This document shows positions 7,919-16,318 of a stretch of 40,329 nucleotides of DNA, piece after piece (the stretch's first letter is position 1; every line of letters begins with the position of its first letter). The position numbers and the translations under genes are program-made. The DNA lies in contig NZ_JANFNY010000047.1 in NCBI RefSeq assembly GCF_024437745.1, positions 1-40,329 on the forward strand, in the 5' to 3' direction. Below the pieces are notes generated by a model. The model was not told where the DNA came from, did not search any database, and saw only the letters and a program-made list of their open reading frames with translations. This stretch comes from Roseomonas sp. GC11. Its GTDB lineage: Bacteria > Pseudomonadota > Alphaproteobacteria > Acetobacterales > Acetobacteraceae.

Positions 7919-9065
7919 GCTGTTCTCGGGTTGTGGCGGCTTGGCGCTGGGGATGTCCCGGGCCGGGTACGAGCACGCCCTCATGGCTGAGTACGACCAT
8001 GACGCCGTGGAGACGGTGAAGCACAACAAGGCGAAGGGGGTTGAGCACGTCGCCTCCTGGCCGGTCTCCGCGATCCAGGACGTGCGGCAGATCGACTGGC
8101 AGCCCCTCGCCTCCACACTCACGGTGATCTCCGGCGGCCCGCCCTGCCAGCCCTTCGGCATCGGCGGCAAGAAGCGTGGCCACGAGGATGATCGCGACAT
8201 GTGGCCCGAGGCCATCCGCGCCATTCGCGAGGCGCGCCCCGACGGCTTTCTGTTCGAGAACGTGCGCAATCTCACCGGTCCCAGGTTCCGCAGCTACCTG
8301 GACTGGATCGTGTTGCATCTCACCCATCCCGGCTTGCCGCGGGGGGAGGGCGAGACCTACGCCGGTCACCTGGAGCGCCTCAGCCAGTTCCAGGGCGGCG
8401 AGGAGTACCGCGTCCTGTGGCAGGTTGTGAACGCGGCGGACTATGGCGCGCCGCAGATCCGGCACCGCGTGCTGATCTTCGGTGTGGCTGCCCACCTGGG
8501 CATCGCGCCCGCCACCATGACACCCACCCACTCCCGCGACCGCCTGCTCTGGGATCAGTTTATCACGGGGGACTACTGGAAGCGGCACCGGATGAAGCCG
8601 CAATCGGAGCCGGCCGATTCGCGCGACCTGGCGCGGGTCGCGCGCCTGCGGCTGTTGAAGGAGCCACCGGCCGGGAAGCCTTGGATGACCGTGCGCGACG
8701 CCCTGAATGGACTCGGTGAGCCGAACGGCCGGAACAACCACATCCCGCAACCGGGTGCGCGGGTCTATCCGGGCCATACCGGGAGTCCCCTGGACCTGCC
8801 CTCCAAGGCACTGAAGGCCGGGGATCATGGGGTTCCGGGCGGCGAGAACATGATGGTGAAGGAGGACGGCACCGTCCGCTACTTCACCACGCGCGAGGCC
8901 GCGCGCCTGGTTGGCCTGCCGGACGACTACGCCTTTCCGCGCTCCTGGACGGAGAGCATGCGGCAGCTCGGCAATGCGGTTCCCGCCCAGCTCGGGGAAG
9001 CAGCTGGTCGATGGCTCAAGGAGATGCTGACGAGCGTGGAGCTGAAGGGCCGCCAGGCGGCTTGA
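7905..9065 (+). CDS. DNA (cytosine-5-)-methyltransferase
   Basis: Methylates cytosine at C5 in its recognition site using S-adenosylmethionine, protecting host DNA from the adjoining endonuclease. The 386 residues show the C5-MTase motifs in order: motif I FSGCGGLALG at the N-terminus, motif IV GGPPCQPF with catalytic Cys81, motif VI FENV (about 121), motif VIII near QIRHRVLIFG, and motif X MRQLGNAVP near the C-terminus. Length is normal. It overlaps the RHH gene and is followed by the Eco29kI-like endonuclease gene, so it is probably the cognate methylase, possibly for CCGCGG; specificity is inferred only from the nuclease family. Confidence 0.95.
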   Translation: MRSAELFSGCGGLALGMSRAGYEHALMAEYDHDAVETVKHNKAKGVEHVASWPVSAIQDVRQIDWQPLASTLTVISGGPPCQPFGIGGKKRGHEDDRDMWPEAIRAIREARPDGFLFENVRNLTGPRFRSYLDWIVLHLTHPGLPRGEGETYAGHLERLSQFQGGEEYRVLWQVVNAADYGAPQIRHRVLIFGVAAHLGIAPATMTPTHSRDRLLWDQFITGDYWKRHRMKPQSEPADSRDLARVARLRLLKEPPAGKPWMTVRDALNGLGEPNGRNNHIPQPGARVYPGHTGSPLDLPSKALKAGDHGVPGGENMMVKEDGTVRYFTTREAARLVGLPDDYAFPRSWTESMRQLGNAVPAQLGEAAGRWLKEMLTSVELKGRQAA

Positions 9066-9154
9066 GGCGGGCAAGCCTGGGTTTGTTCTTCGCCGATTCA
9101 GGCCCTACCCTTGGCGCTCCCGACTCCTCTAGCTCGAAGAACGCCGCCCCGCGC

Positions 9155-10108
9155 ATGGCCCTGCCTCCCGATAAAGCCGCCCTCGCCGCGCTGGAGCGCG
9201 CCCTCTCTGACGTGCTGCGCGTCGCCGGCGACGAGCCGACCCCGCATGTGGTGCGTCGCATCCGGGACGGCCTGGCCAGGCACGCCGAGGCGGTGGAGGC
9301 GGTCCGATCGGAGACGGATCCGATCGGCATGCCCCGCGCGAGCTTCGATCCCTCCGATCCGAAGACCGTGGGCCGCATGGTCTCATTGGCGCTGCTCGCC
9401 CAGCCGCTCATGCCAATCGCGGAGGTGCGCCCTGCCTATGGATCCGGGGTCTACGCCATCTATTATCGTGGCGACCATCCCTTCTACGCGGGGATCAGCG
9501 GCACCGAGACCCCCATCTATGTCGGCAAGGCGGATCCCTCCAAGGACGATGCCAGCACCTCCCGCGAGCAGGGGCCGAGGCTGACAGGACGCCTCACCGA
9601 GCACGCCGGTACCATCGCCACAGCGGCGCGCGCCTCCGCCGAACCGGACTTCCCCGCGCACCTGCATCCGCTCAGGCTCGAGGACTTCTGGTGCCGTAGG
9701 CTGGTCTGCTCCACCAACGCGCAGCTAGTCGCCGAGAAGCACCTGATCCAGATGTTCTGGCCGCTGTGGAACTCTGAGACCAAGGCCTGCTGGGGCATGA
9801 GCAAGCACGGCGACGCGGCGACCACGCGCGCGAACAAGCGCTCGCCCTGGGATGTGGTGCATCCCGGTCGTGCTTGGGCGGCCGATCCGCGCTTGCAGGA
9901 TTCGCTCAGCTTGGACGAAATCCAGCGGCGGATCGAGAAGACCCTGCGGGAGACGCCGCCGCGGCGTGATCACGCCATGCTGCTCGAGGAGGTGCTGATG
10001 GCATTCCGGCAGGATGAGGGACCACCTGCGGTGAACGACGCGGAACCTCCGGTGGGCGACAAAGTGCTCGGGCCCAGGGATGACGAGGCAAGTGGCCCGG
10101 AAGACTGA
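9155..10108 (+). CDS. Eco29kI-family GIY-YIG restriction endonuclease
   Basis: Type II restriction endonuclease with a GIY-YIG nuclease fold. The signature is GVYAIYY (Tyr100) then IYVGKA (Tyr122, Lys125), followed by GRLTEH with Arg146 and His150, Glu194 in VAEKHL and Asn206 in FWPLWN. The Arg-x3-His spacing and the 12-residue Glu-to-Asn spacing match what I recall for the active site of Eco29kI, which cuts CCGCGG. At 317 residues it is longer than Eco29kI, with an extra N-terminal helical region and a charged C-terminal tail. Start ATG 9155 is a choice; an in-frame start at 9011 would overlap the methylase gene and add 48 low-quality residues. Its end overlaps vsr by 29 bp. Confidence 0.85.
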   Translation: MALPPDKAALAALERALSDVLRVAGDEPTPHVVRRIRDGLARHAEAVEAVRSETDPIGMPRASFDPSDPKTVGRMVSLALLAQPLMPIAEVRPAYGSGVYAIYYRGDHPFYAGISGTETPIYVGKADPSKDDASTSREQGPRLTGRLTEHAGTIATAARASAEPDFPAHLHPLRLEDFWCRRLVCSTNAQLVAEKHLIQMFWPLWNSETKACWGMSKHGDAATTRANKRSPWDVVHPGRAWAADPRLQDSLSLDEIQRRIEKTLRETPPRRDHAMLLEEVLMAFRQDEGPPAVNDAEPPVGDKVLGPRDDEASGPED

Positions 10109-10562
10109 TCCCGCCGCGCCGGTGGATCCCGCCCGCAGCACTCAGATGGCGCGGATCAAGGGCAAGGACACCCAGCCGGAGCTACGGGTCCGGCGGGCCT
10201 TCCACAAGGCTGGATTGCGATACCGGCTGCACGACAAGCGGCTCCCGGGGCGACCGGATATTGTCTTCCCGTCACGCAAGGCCGCCGTCTTTGTGCAGGG
10301 GTGCTTCTGGCACCGGCACCCCGATCCAGCCTGCCCATTGACCCGGACACCGAAGAGCCGGCTGGAGTTCTGGCAAGGCAAGTTCGCCGAGAACCGGGCC
10401 CGCGACGCCAGGAACCGCGCCGCGTTGGAGGCCACCGGATGGCGTGTGTTCGAGATCTGGGAGTGCCAGATTCACGATGCCGCTAAACTATCAGTTGTTA
10501 CTAACGAGCTTAAAGCGTTGCCAATCTGTAGAGCTCGTCATTCACCCGGATGGATATCTTGA
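10080..10562 (+). CDS. vsr: Very short patch repair (Vsr) mismatch endonuclease
   Basis: Vsr nicks beside T:G mismatches created when 5-methylcytosine deaminates, and so often accompanies C5 methylases. The 160 residues carry the family pattern: STQMARIKGKDTQPELRVR with Glu34, GRPDIVF with Asp60 as the metal ligand, QGCFWHRH with His78, then EFWQGKF and WRVFEIWECQI. It overlaps the endonuclease gene and ends the operon. The last 25 codons shift to AT-richer usage and do not look like Vsr; the IS6 remnant follows at once, so the true C-terminus may have been replaced by the insertion. The catalytic core is complete. Confidence 0.93.
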   Translation: MTRQVARKTDPAAPVDPARSTQMARIKGKDTQPELRVRRAFHKAGLRYRLHDKRLPGRPDIVFPSRKAAVFVQGCFWHRHPDPACPLTRTPKSRLEFWQGKFAENRARDARNRAALEATGWRVFEIWECQIHDAAKLSVVTNELKALPICRARHSPGWIS

Positions 10563-10930
10563 AGAGGAAAGGAATTCATGTCCGTCGTATCGCGTCGACG
10601 CTGCACGAGGATGTCGAGCACGACCCCATCCTGATCCACCGCGCGCCAGAGCCAATGCGTCACACCGGCTATCTTGATTACGACCTCATTCAGGTGCCAC
10701 TTGTCACCAACATAGGGCAGCCTGCGCCGGATCTGGTTGGCGAAGGTCTGGCCGAACTTGAGCACCCATTGCCGCACTGTCTCGTGGCTGACCGTGACGC
10801 CCCGGGCAAGGAGCTCATCCACCATCCGCAGGCTCAGAGGGAAGCGGAAGTAGAGCCAGACGGCGTAACTGATGATCTCGGCTGGGAACCGGTGGCCGGC
10901 ATAAATGGGGCAGGTGGGCGTCGCCACCCG
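10538..10930 (-). pseudogene. IS6-family transposase remnant (left copy)
   Basis: Minus-strand reading shows the IS6 DDE transposase core: HRFPAEIISYAVWLYFRF, ETVRQWVLKFGQ, GDKWHLNEV with the first catalytic Asp, and LWRAVDQDGVVLDILVQRRRD with the second. Homology ends after QRRRD (about 10585), so the last catalytic Glu is lost and the tail to the stop at 10538 is foreign. The frame continues upstream to 11167 with residues I cannot assign. The part from 10788 to 10920 is nearly identical, in inverted orientation, to 17902-18031. Confidence 0.85.
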
Positions 10931-11341
10931 TTTCGGTTGCGTGGCCTGGACTGCGCCGGCAAGCCCGCCAACTTGGCGATACCCCTCGCCCAGCACCCAG
11001 AGATGCGCTTCCGCTAGGCCGTGCTGTTCGACCTGGCGAAGCTCGTCATCCAGGTGAAGCCGGAGGGCCTCGTCGCCAAGCGTGGCCGGGGAGCAGGTAG
11101 GTTCGCATCCGAGGCTCCTCCTGCGGCATGCGGGATGGGGACAGCTGAGAGTAGAGAACGCCTGCAACCCAGGGCGGCACGGATGCCCGAACGCACGTCC
11201 CGTTAATTTATCATACCTCTAAAAAACGGGGTCGCGCAGAGTCAGTTTGGTAGCGTAAGATGAACAGATAAGCGCCCCGCAATAAGTTGGCGGACGGCGG
11301 ATTTCTATGTCTGACCAGAAACCCGGAGCGACGCCGGTCGA
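10931..11341. other. Spacer upstream of the helicase/kinase gene
   Basis: The minus-strand frame fused to the IS6 remnant contains a protein-like stretch (DEALRLHLDDELRQVEQHG) of unknown origin and may be part of another broken gene. From about 11205 the DNA becomes AT-richer (TTAATTTATCATACC), the likely promoter zone of the gene at 11342, but no convincing -35/-10 pair could be fixed. Confidence 0.4.
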
Positions 11342-14300
11342 ATGCGAATCAACCTGCTTAACTCGCGAGGCATCCACGCTCGCGAGGTCACCGGCATCGA
11401 CTCACTAAGGACCCGCCTGCCTTCGGAATGGTTTGGGTTTGCCAATTTGGAGATGTTGCAGAGGGCGGATCGCCCTCGACAGATCGACGTCGTGCTCGTC
11501 ATCGATGATCGAATACTGATCGCGGACCTGAAGGACTGGCGCGGCGCCATCAAGAGCGACGGTCAGACTTGGTACCAGAATGGCCGTGTGATGGAGCCAT
11601 CACCAGCATTAAAGATCGTCGACAACGCGCGTATAATGGCTGGTGAACTACGCGCCTTCGTGCGTGCTAGCGCGTCCCGGAACGCCGTTGCGGGGGACCA
11701 AGCTGCGGTGCGAGAGCCATTCGTCCAAGGACGCGTCATCCTCACCAACAAATGCCACATCGAAGAGATGCCGGAGGAAGAGCGCCAGTATGTGGTGACG
11801 ATGGATGACCTCTGCCGCGCGCTGACCGTGTCCGACAAGAGAGAACGGTATCGCCTTTTGGGCGAGCCGACGCGCCTGCCCCGGCCGTTTCCGCTGACCG
11901 ATAAAGAGGGCTTCTGGAAGAACAAGCTCGAGGCGTTCTTCCGGGCAAAGGAACGCTTCCGGCCGCAGGAACTCCTCTACGCCGATCACCGCGTCTGCTC
12001 GGATGCGACCTTCGTGCACGCTGACGGGCTTTACGACGAATTCGACGTTGAAGAGGTGGGGGGCGGGAAGTCCCCGGGGCTCCTGCGCCGGTGGGATTTC
12101 TCCAAAGCGCCGACCCGCTTCGCCGCCGAGGAAGCGCGCGGTGAGATCGCGGGCCGGGAGCAGCGTGTTATTGCCTTTCTGACGGAGAGGGCACCCAACC
12201 TGGAGGCGGCGCTCCTCCGGGCGAAGGCGCGCGACCGCGAGAATACCGTTCGGTATTGGGAAATTTTTGAAAAGCGTCGGCCGCTCCGGAGGCTTCGCGA
12301 GTTCCTTCGGGCCAACGGCGACCAGCTTCCGCAGCGCGCGAGAGAGGATCTAATCCGCTCCCTGCTGAACCACGTCGCCACGATGCACCGCCTTGGTGTG
12401 GCGCACTGCGACCTCGGATTCCACAGCATCTGGCTGGAACTGCCGACGTCCGTCCGGCTTTCCCACCTCTTGGCCGCTCACTATCCTGAACTCCGCACGC
12501 TCGGTCAGGAACGTTTCTCCTTCCTGGCGGGTGACACGGTCCTCCCTGAGACGCATCTCGGCATCACCGCGACACCGTTCCAAAAAGACGTGTTCTTGCT
12601 CGGCGTGGCCTCACACGAGCTGGCCTTCGGCGTCCAGCCTCACAGGAACACGCCGGAAGATGCGCCGAGCTGGAAGCCCGAAGTGGACGGCGATGGTCGG
12701 TTCCGGCATCTGCGCGGGTGGTTCGAGAAAGCCCTCGCGCTAGAGGCGGGGCAGCGGTTCGCCGATGGCCAGGAGATGCTCGACGCCTTCAACGAGGCCA
12801 CCGGCGCACGCCCTGTGTCTGCTGAGGCTCTCGAAAGGCTGGAGCGCTTCCGCAAATGGCCCAGCATCATGGCCCTGTTCCGCGAGTACCCGTCCACGCA
12901 CACGCTGCGCGAGGAGGGCTCGCTCGGCGCCTACCGGTCGGACCGCAGCGGTGAGTCATTCCTAGTGAAGTACTGGAGCGCGTCGCACGCTGGCGACCTT
13001 CGTACGGAGGCAACTCGCCTCCTCGCGTTCTTCGACAAGGCCGATCACTTGGCCTGCCGGGAGATCGTAGGCGTCTGCGGCCCGGTACAGGCGGGATTCG
13101 CGGGGGACAATGTAGTCCTCGTCCAGCGCTTTATCGCCGCCCCCAACCTTACAGAGGAGTGCACCGCTGCCCCCCTGCGGTGGCGCCAACCGGAACTGGT
13201 CTTGCACTTCGCCCTTGCACTTTGCGAGACGGTGGGGCGGCTGCACGACAACGGGAGCGCTCACGGAGACATCAGTCCGACAAATATCCTCGTTGTGCGC
13301 GAGGACGGCGGCGCTGCATCGCCTGTGCTCGTGGATATTTTGGATCTCGCCGCTGCGGGTGACGGCGAGCTCCGAACCCCAGCCTACGCGCCGCCCTATG
13401 CAGCAGAGGCTGCGGAGCGCGACCGCTACAGTGTCCTTCAGGTTGTCGACGAGCTTCTTGCTGCCTGTGACTTGGCAGAGGCCTGTGCCGACCGTCTACG
13501 CGCCGCCATGGACGTCTGCCGGTCCGGTCCACCGCCGCTCGCCAGCCTGAGCCCTCTCGTTGAGGCTATCGGCCAGATCCTCGCGCCCAGTGCCGAGGAG
13601 ACTATGCTCCGCCTACGTGCCGTGCTGCCGCGCCAAGCGCCCCAAACGCTGCTTCCCGACGACGGGCACTACCATGTGGTGTTGGAACCCCCGCGCGGGC
13701 GCGGACCGCGGATCCTGGTAGCGGGAGCAAACGCGGAGCTGGTTGTGGAGCTGGATCGGGCTCGCGGTTTGGTGTGTTCCGCCTCCGTTAGAGCGCTCCC
13801 ACAGTCGGAGGTGGCTTGGCGCCAGCGGAAAGCGGAGACGACGTTCGCCGGCGTGGTCGAGGTAGCTGACGGAGCGGCGCGGGATTTTACGGGACTCGAC
13901 CCCCTCTTGGAATTGCCGGAGATACGCGCTGCGCTTTCCAGAGCTTCGGAAGCCAAGGCGCCTGTGACGGACCTGCTCGCCCAAGATGATGGACTGAGTG
14001 GCAGTGCTGGTGACCGGTCTGTTGTGCGCGAGGATCTGGAGGCAGGTACGGCCGACGCGGAGCCGGTCCCGCAGCTCGATGTATCGGGTCTGTGGCGCAC
14101 GCTTTTGGAGGTCGAGGCCGAGCAATTCACCACCGTCATGACGGACGACGAAAGCTCCTTCTCCAAAAAGCTTAAGCGACACCTTGTTGGCTACGCACTC
14201 ACAGCAGGCACGATCGATTATGACCCCGACGAGCCGGTGCAGGTTGAAATCCGGACGAAGTCGGGGGACTGGCGGCGGATTGGCCGCCTCGATCTTGATC

Positions 14301-16318
14301 AGACCAATTCCGATGCCCTGGCAATCGACGCCTCCGCAACTTGGGCAGCCGACCGGGGGCAGTTGCTCACGGAGCCGTCCGAGCTGCGCCTGATAGGCCT
14401 CCGCGAGGCTGACAGCCGGAACAGGCGCCAACTGGCAATTGATCTGATTCTGGAACGGAAATCTGGTGTACCAAATCTGGTCGAGTATTTTTCGCTGGAC
14501 ACGGATGTAAGTTCCCTAAGTTTTTACGCGGAAAAGCCAGCCCCCGCCAATCCTGAGGAGATCGCTGCCCGATACAACTTGAACTCTTCTCAAGCATCTG
14601 CGCTGGCTGATCTTTGGGCGTCGCGTCCATTAGGTTTGCTGCAGGGCCCGCCCGGGACGGGGAAGACCACCTTCATTGCCGCAATGGTTCACCACGCCCT
14701 CACAACCGGCGCCGTGCGCAACGTCCTTCTCGCAAGCCAATCGCATGAGGCAGTGAACAACGCGGGCGAAGCCATCTTGAGGCTATTCCGACGCTTTGGC
14801 GGCGATCCCAACCTCATCCGGGTCGGACAGGAGGGCAATGTATCGGAGGCGTTGCTTCCCTTTCACTCGGCCCGGGTGGAGGCGCGCTACCGGGATCAGT
14901 TCCGCGCGAGGCTCCGGGAGAAGCTCCTGGAACTCGGGCGGCGTTTAGGAGCACCGGAAGCTTTCCTCGACGACTTCTTCTTCCTAGAGGCCACGGTGCA
15001 CCCGATCCTGCGGCGGATCGCAGAGACCGTCGCGGAGGAGGGCGATGCCATTACGGCTGAAGCACAGGAGGGCCGGTCGGCGGAACTGGTCGAGACAGTC
15101 AGGCAGCTAATGGATCAGCACGGCCTGCCGGCGCTCCCCGCGCCCGAACTCGCAAAGCCCGGCGCATTCGACCGCCTCGTCTACATGCTCGCCGAAGCGA
15201 CACCCGGGACATCGCGGGAGCAGGTGCGACGCGCACTCAATTTGGCGGAGCTTTGCCGTGATTGGCTAAACAGCGTGAGCAACCGCCGCAGGAACTTCGA
15301 GTCGTTCCTCGTAGGAACCCGCCAGATCGTCTGCGGGACCTGCGTCGGGCTCGGGCGATCGAGCGTTGCGCCACTGCCTGGTAGCTTCGACCTCGTGGTG
15401 ATCGACGAGGCCGCGCGCTGCACAGCGAGCGAACTAGCCATCCCCATGCAGGCTGGCCGCTGGGTAGTCCTCGTGGGTGACCATATGCAGTTGGAGCCGC
15501 ACTATGAACTCCCAGTGCTCAATGAGACGGCGCGGCGACTCGCAATCCCTGAGGGCACTATCCGTCAGAGCGACTTCGAGCGGGCCTTTGGATCCCCTTA
15601 TGGCGCGGTCGCTGGGCGTGATCTGCGGGTTCAGTATCGGATGCTGCCGGCGATAGGACGCCTCGTGTCCCACAGCTTCTACGGCGGACGCCTTGAGCAC
15701 GGCCGCAGCGAGCCGGTTGTCCCACCCGGGGCACTACCGTCGGGTTTCGAGGCGCCAATCCTATGGTTCGATACTTCCGGCAGAAGCGCTGCGGCATTTC
15801 AGTCCTCTGCGGGCAAGGGCCAGAGGAGTCTCTGCAACGAGACCGAGGCAGAGGCGGTTGCCGATCTGCTTCGACGCCTTGACCAGCACCCGCCGTTCCA
15901 TGAGTGGCTGCGGCAGCGGCGGGATGAGCACCAAGCAATCGGCGTCATTTGCATGTACTCGGCTCAGCGTGATCTGGTCCGTCGAAAGATGGTTCTCGCG
16001 TCGCTGACCCCTGCGATGCGGCAGGCGTGCAAGGTAGAGACGGTCGACAGCTACCAGGGCAAGGAGAACGACATCGTCGTGCTCTCGCTGGTCCGGAACA
16101 ACGACTGGGGGCCTGACGAAGGAGGCGGCCGAACCATCAAGGAAGGCTTCATGGCTCGTGCCAACCGCATCAATGTGGCGCTCTCCCGTGCCCGGGACCG
16201 GCTCGTGATCGTCGGCAGCCTTCACCGATGGCCCGAGGGCGGTCCGATGGCTCGGGTCGCCGACTTCGTGCAAACCCTTGCCGATGAGGGGGAGGCGAGC
16301 ATTGTCGAGAATGTCTGA
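11342..16318 (+). CDS. NERD / tandem protein-kinase / Upf1-type helicase fusion, candidate anti-phage protein
   Basis: A 1658-residue multidomain protein. Residues about 20-140 form a NERD (nuclease-related) domain with QIDVVLV (Asp49) and ADLKDW (Lys64). About 210-490 resembles a protein kinase but is degenerate: HCDLGFHSIW (His355, Asp357) lacks the usual Asn and no DFG is evident. About 510-760 is a second kinase-like domain with FLVKYW (Lys543), Glu556, HGDISPTNIL (Asp643, Asn648) and VDILD (Asp665), so all key residues are present. About 1075-1650 is a superfamily 1 Upf1-like helicase: GPPGTGKT (1102-1109), VIDEAA (Asp1355, Glu1356), VDSYQGKEND (about 1569) and NVALSRARDRL (about 1611). 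The layout resembles MkoA of type I Mokosh defence systems. It overlaps the next gene by 8 bp. The start has no strong ribosome-binding site; earlier starts are blocked by lack of in-frame codons. Confidence 0.88.
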   Translation: MRINLLNSRGIHAREVTGIDSLRTRLPSEWFGFANLEMLQRADRPRQIDVVLVIDDRILIADLKDWRGAIKSDGQTWYQNGRVMEPSPALKIVDNARIMAGELRAFVRASASRNAVAGDQAAVREPFVQGRVILTNKCHIEEMPEEERQYVVTMDDLCRALTVSDKRERYRLLGEPTRLPRPFPLTDKEGFWKNKLEAFFRAKERFRPQELLYADHRVCSDATFVHADGLYDEFDVEEVGGGKSPGLLRRWDFSKAPTRFAAEEARGEIAGREQRVIAFLTERAPNLEAALLRAKARDRENTVRYWEIFEKRRPLRRLREFLRANGDQLPQRAREDLIRSLLNHVATMHRLGVAHCDLGFHSIWLELPTSVRLSHLLAAHYPELRTLGQERFSFLAGDTVLPETHLGITATPFQKDVFLLGVASHELAFGVQPHRNTPEDAPSWKPEVDGDGRFRHLRGWFEKALALEAGQRFADGQEMLDAFNEATGARPVSAEALERLERFRKWPSIMALFREYPSTHTLREEGSLGAYRSDRSGESFLVKYWSASHAGDLRTEATRLLAFFDKADHLACREIVGVCGPVQAGFAGDNVVLVQRFIAAPNLTEECTAAPLRWRQPELVLHFALALCETVGRLHDNGSAHGDISPTNILVVREDGGAASPVLVDILDLAAAGDGELRTPAYAPPYAAEAAERDRYSVLQVVDELLAACDLAEACADRLRAAMDVCRSGPPPLASLSPLVEAIGQILAPSAEETMLRLRAVLPRQAPQTLLPDDGHYHVVLEPPRGRGPRILVAGANAELVVELDRARGLVCSASVRALPQSEVAWRQRKAETTFAGVVEVADGAARDFTGLDPLLELPEIRAALSRASEAKAPVTDLLAQDDGLSGSAGDRSVVREDLEAGTADAEPVPQLDVSGLWRTLLEVEAEQFTTVMTDDESSFSKKLKRHLVGYALTAGTIDYDPDEPVQVEIRTKSGDWRRIGRLDLDQTNSDALAIDASATWAADRGQLLTEPSELRLIGLREADSRNRRQLAIDLILERKSGVPNLVEYFSLDTDVSSLSFYAEKPAPANPEEIAARYNLNSSQASALADLWASRPLGLLQGPPGTGKTTFIAAMVHHALTTGAVRNVLLASQSHEAVNNAGEAILRLFRRFGGDPNLIRVGQEGNVSEALLPFHSARVEARYRDQFRARLREKLLELGRRLGAPEAFLDDFFFLEATVHPILRRIAETVAEEGDAITAEAQEGRSAELVETVRQLMDQHGLPALPAPELAKPGAFDRLVYMLAEATPGTSREQVRRALNLAELCRDWLNSVSNRRRNFESFLVGTRQIVCGTCVGLGRSSVAPLPGSFDLVVIDEAARCTASELAIPMQAGRWVVLVGDHMQLEPHYELPVLNETARRLAIPEGTIRQSDFERAFGSPYGAVAGRDLRVQYRMLPAIGRLVSHSFYGGRLEHGRSEPVVPPGALPSGFEAPILWFDTSGRSAAAFQSSAGKGQRSLCNETEAEAVADLLRRLDQHPPFHEWLRQRRDEHQAIGVICMYSAQRDLVRRKMVLASLTPAMRQACKVETVDSYQGKENDIVVLSLVRNNDWGPDEGGGRTIKEGFMARANRINVALSRARDRLVIVGSLHRWPEGGPMARVADFVQTLADEGEASIVENV

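Noticed and set aside
11342-16318. BREX PglW
   Set aside because: PglW is also a kinase, but no pglX, pglZ, brxC or other BREX gene is nearby and the Upf1-type helicase points elsewhere.
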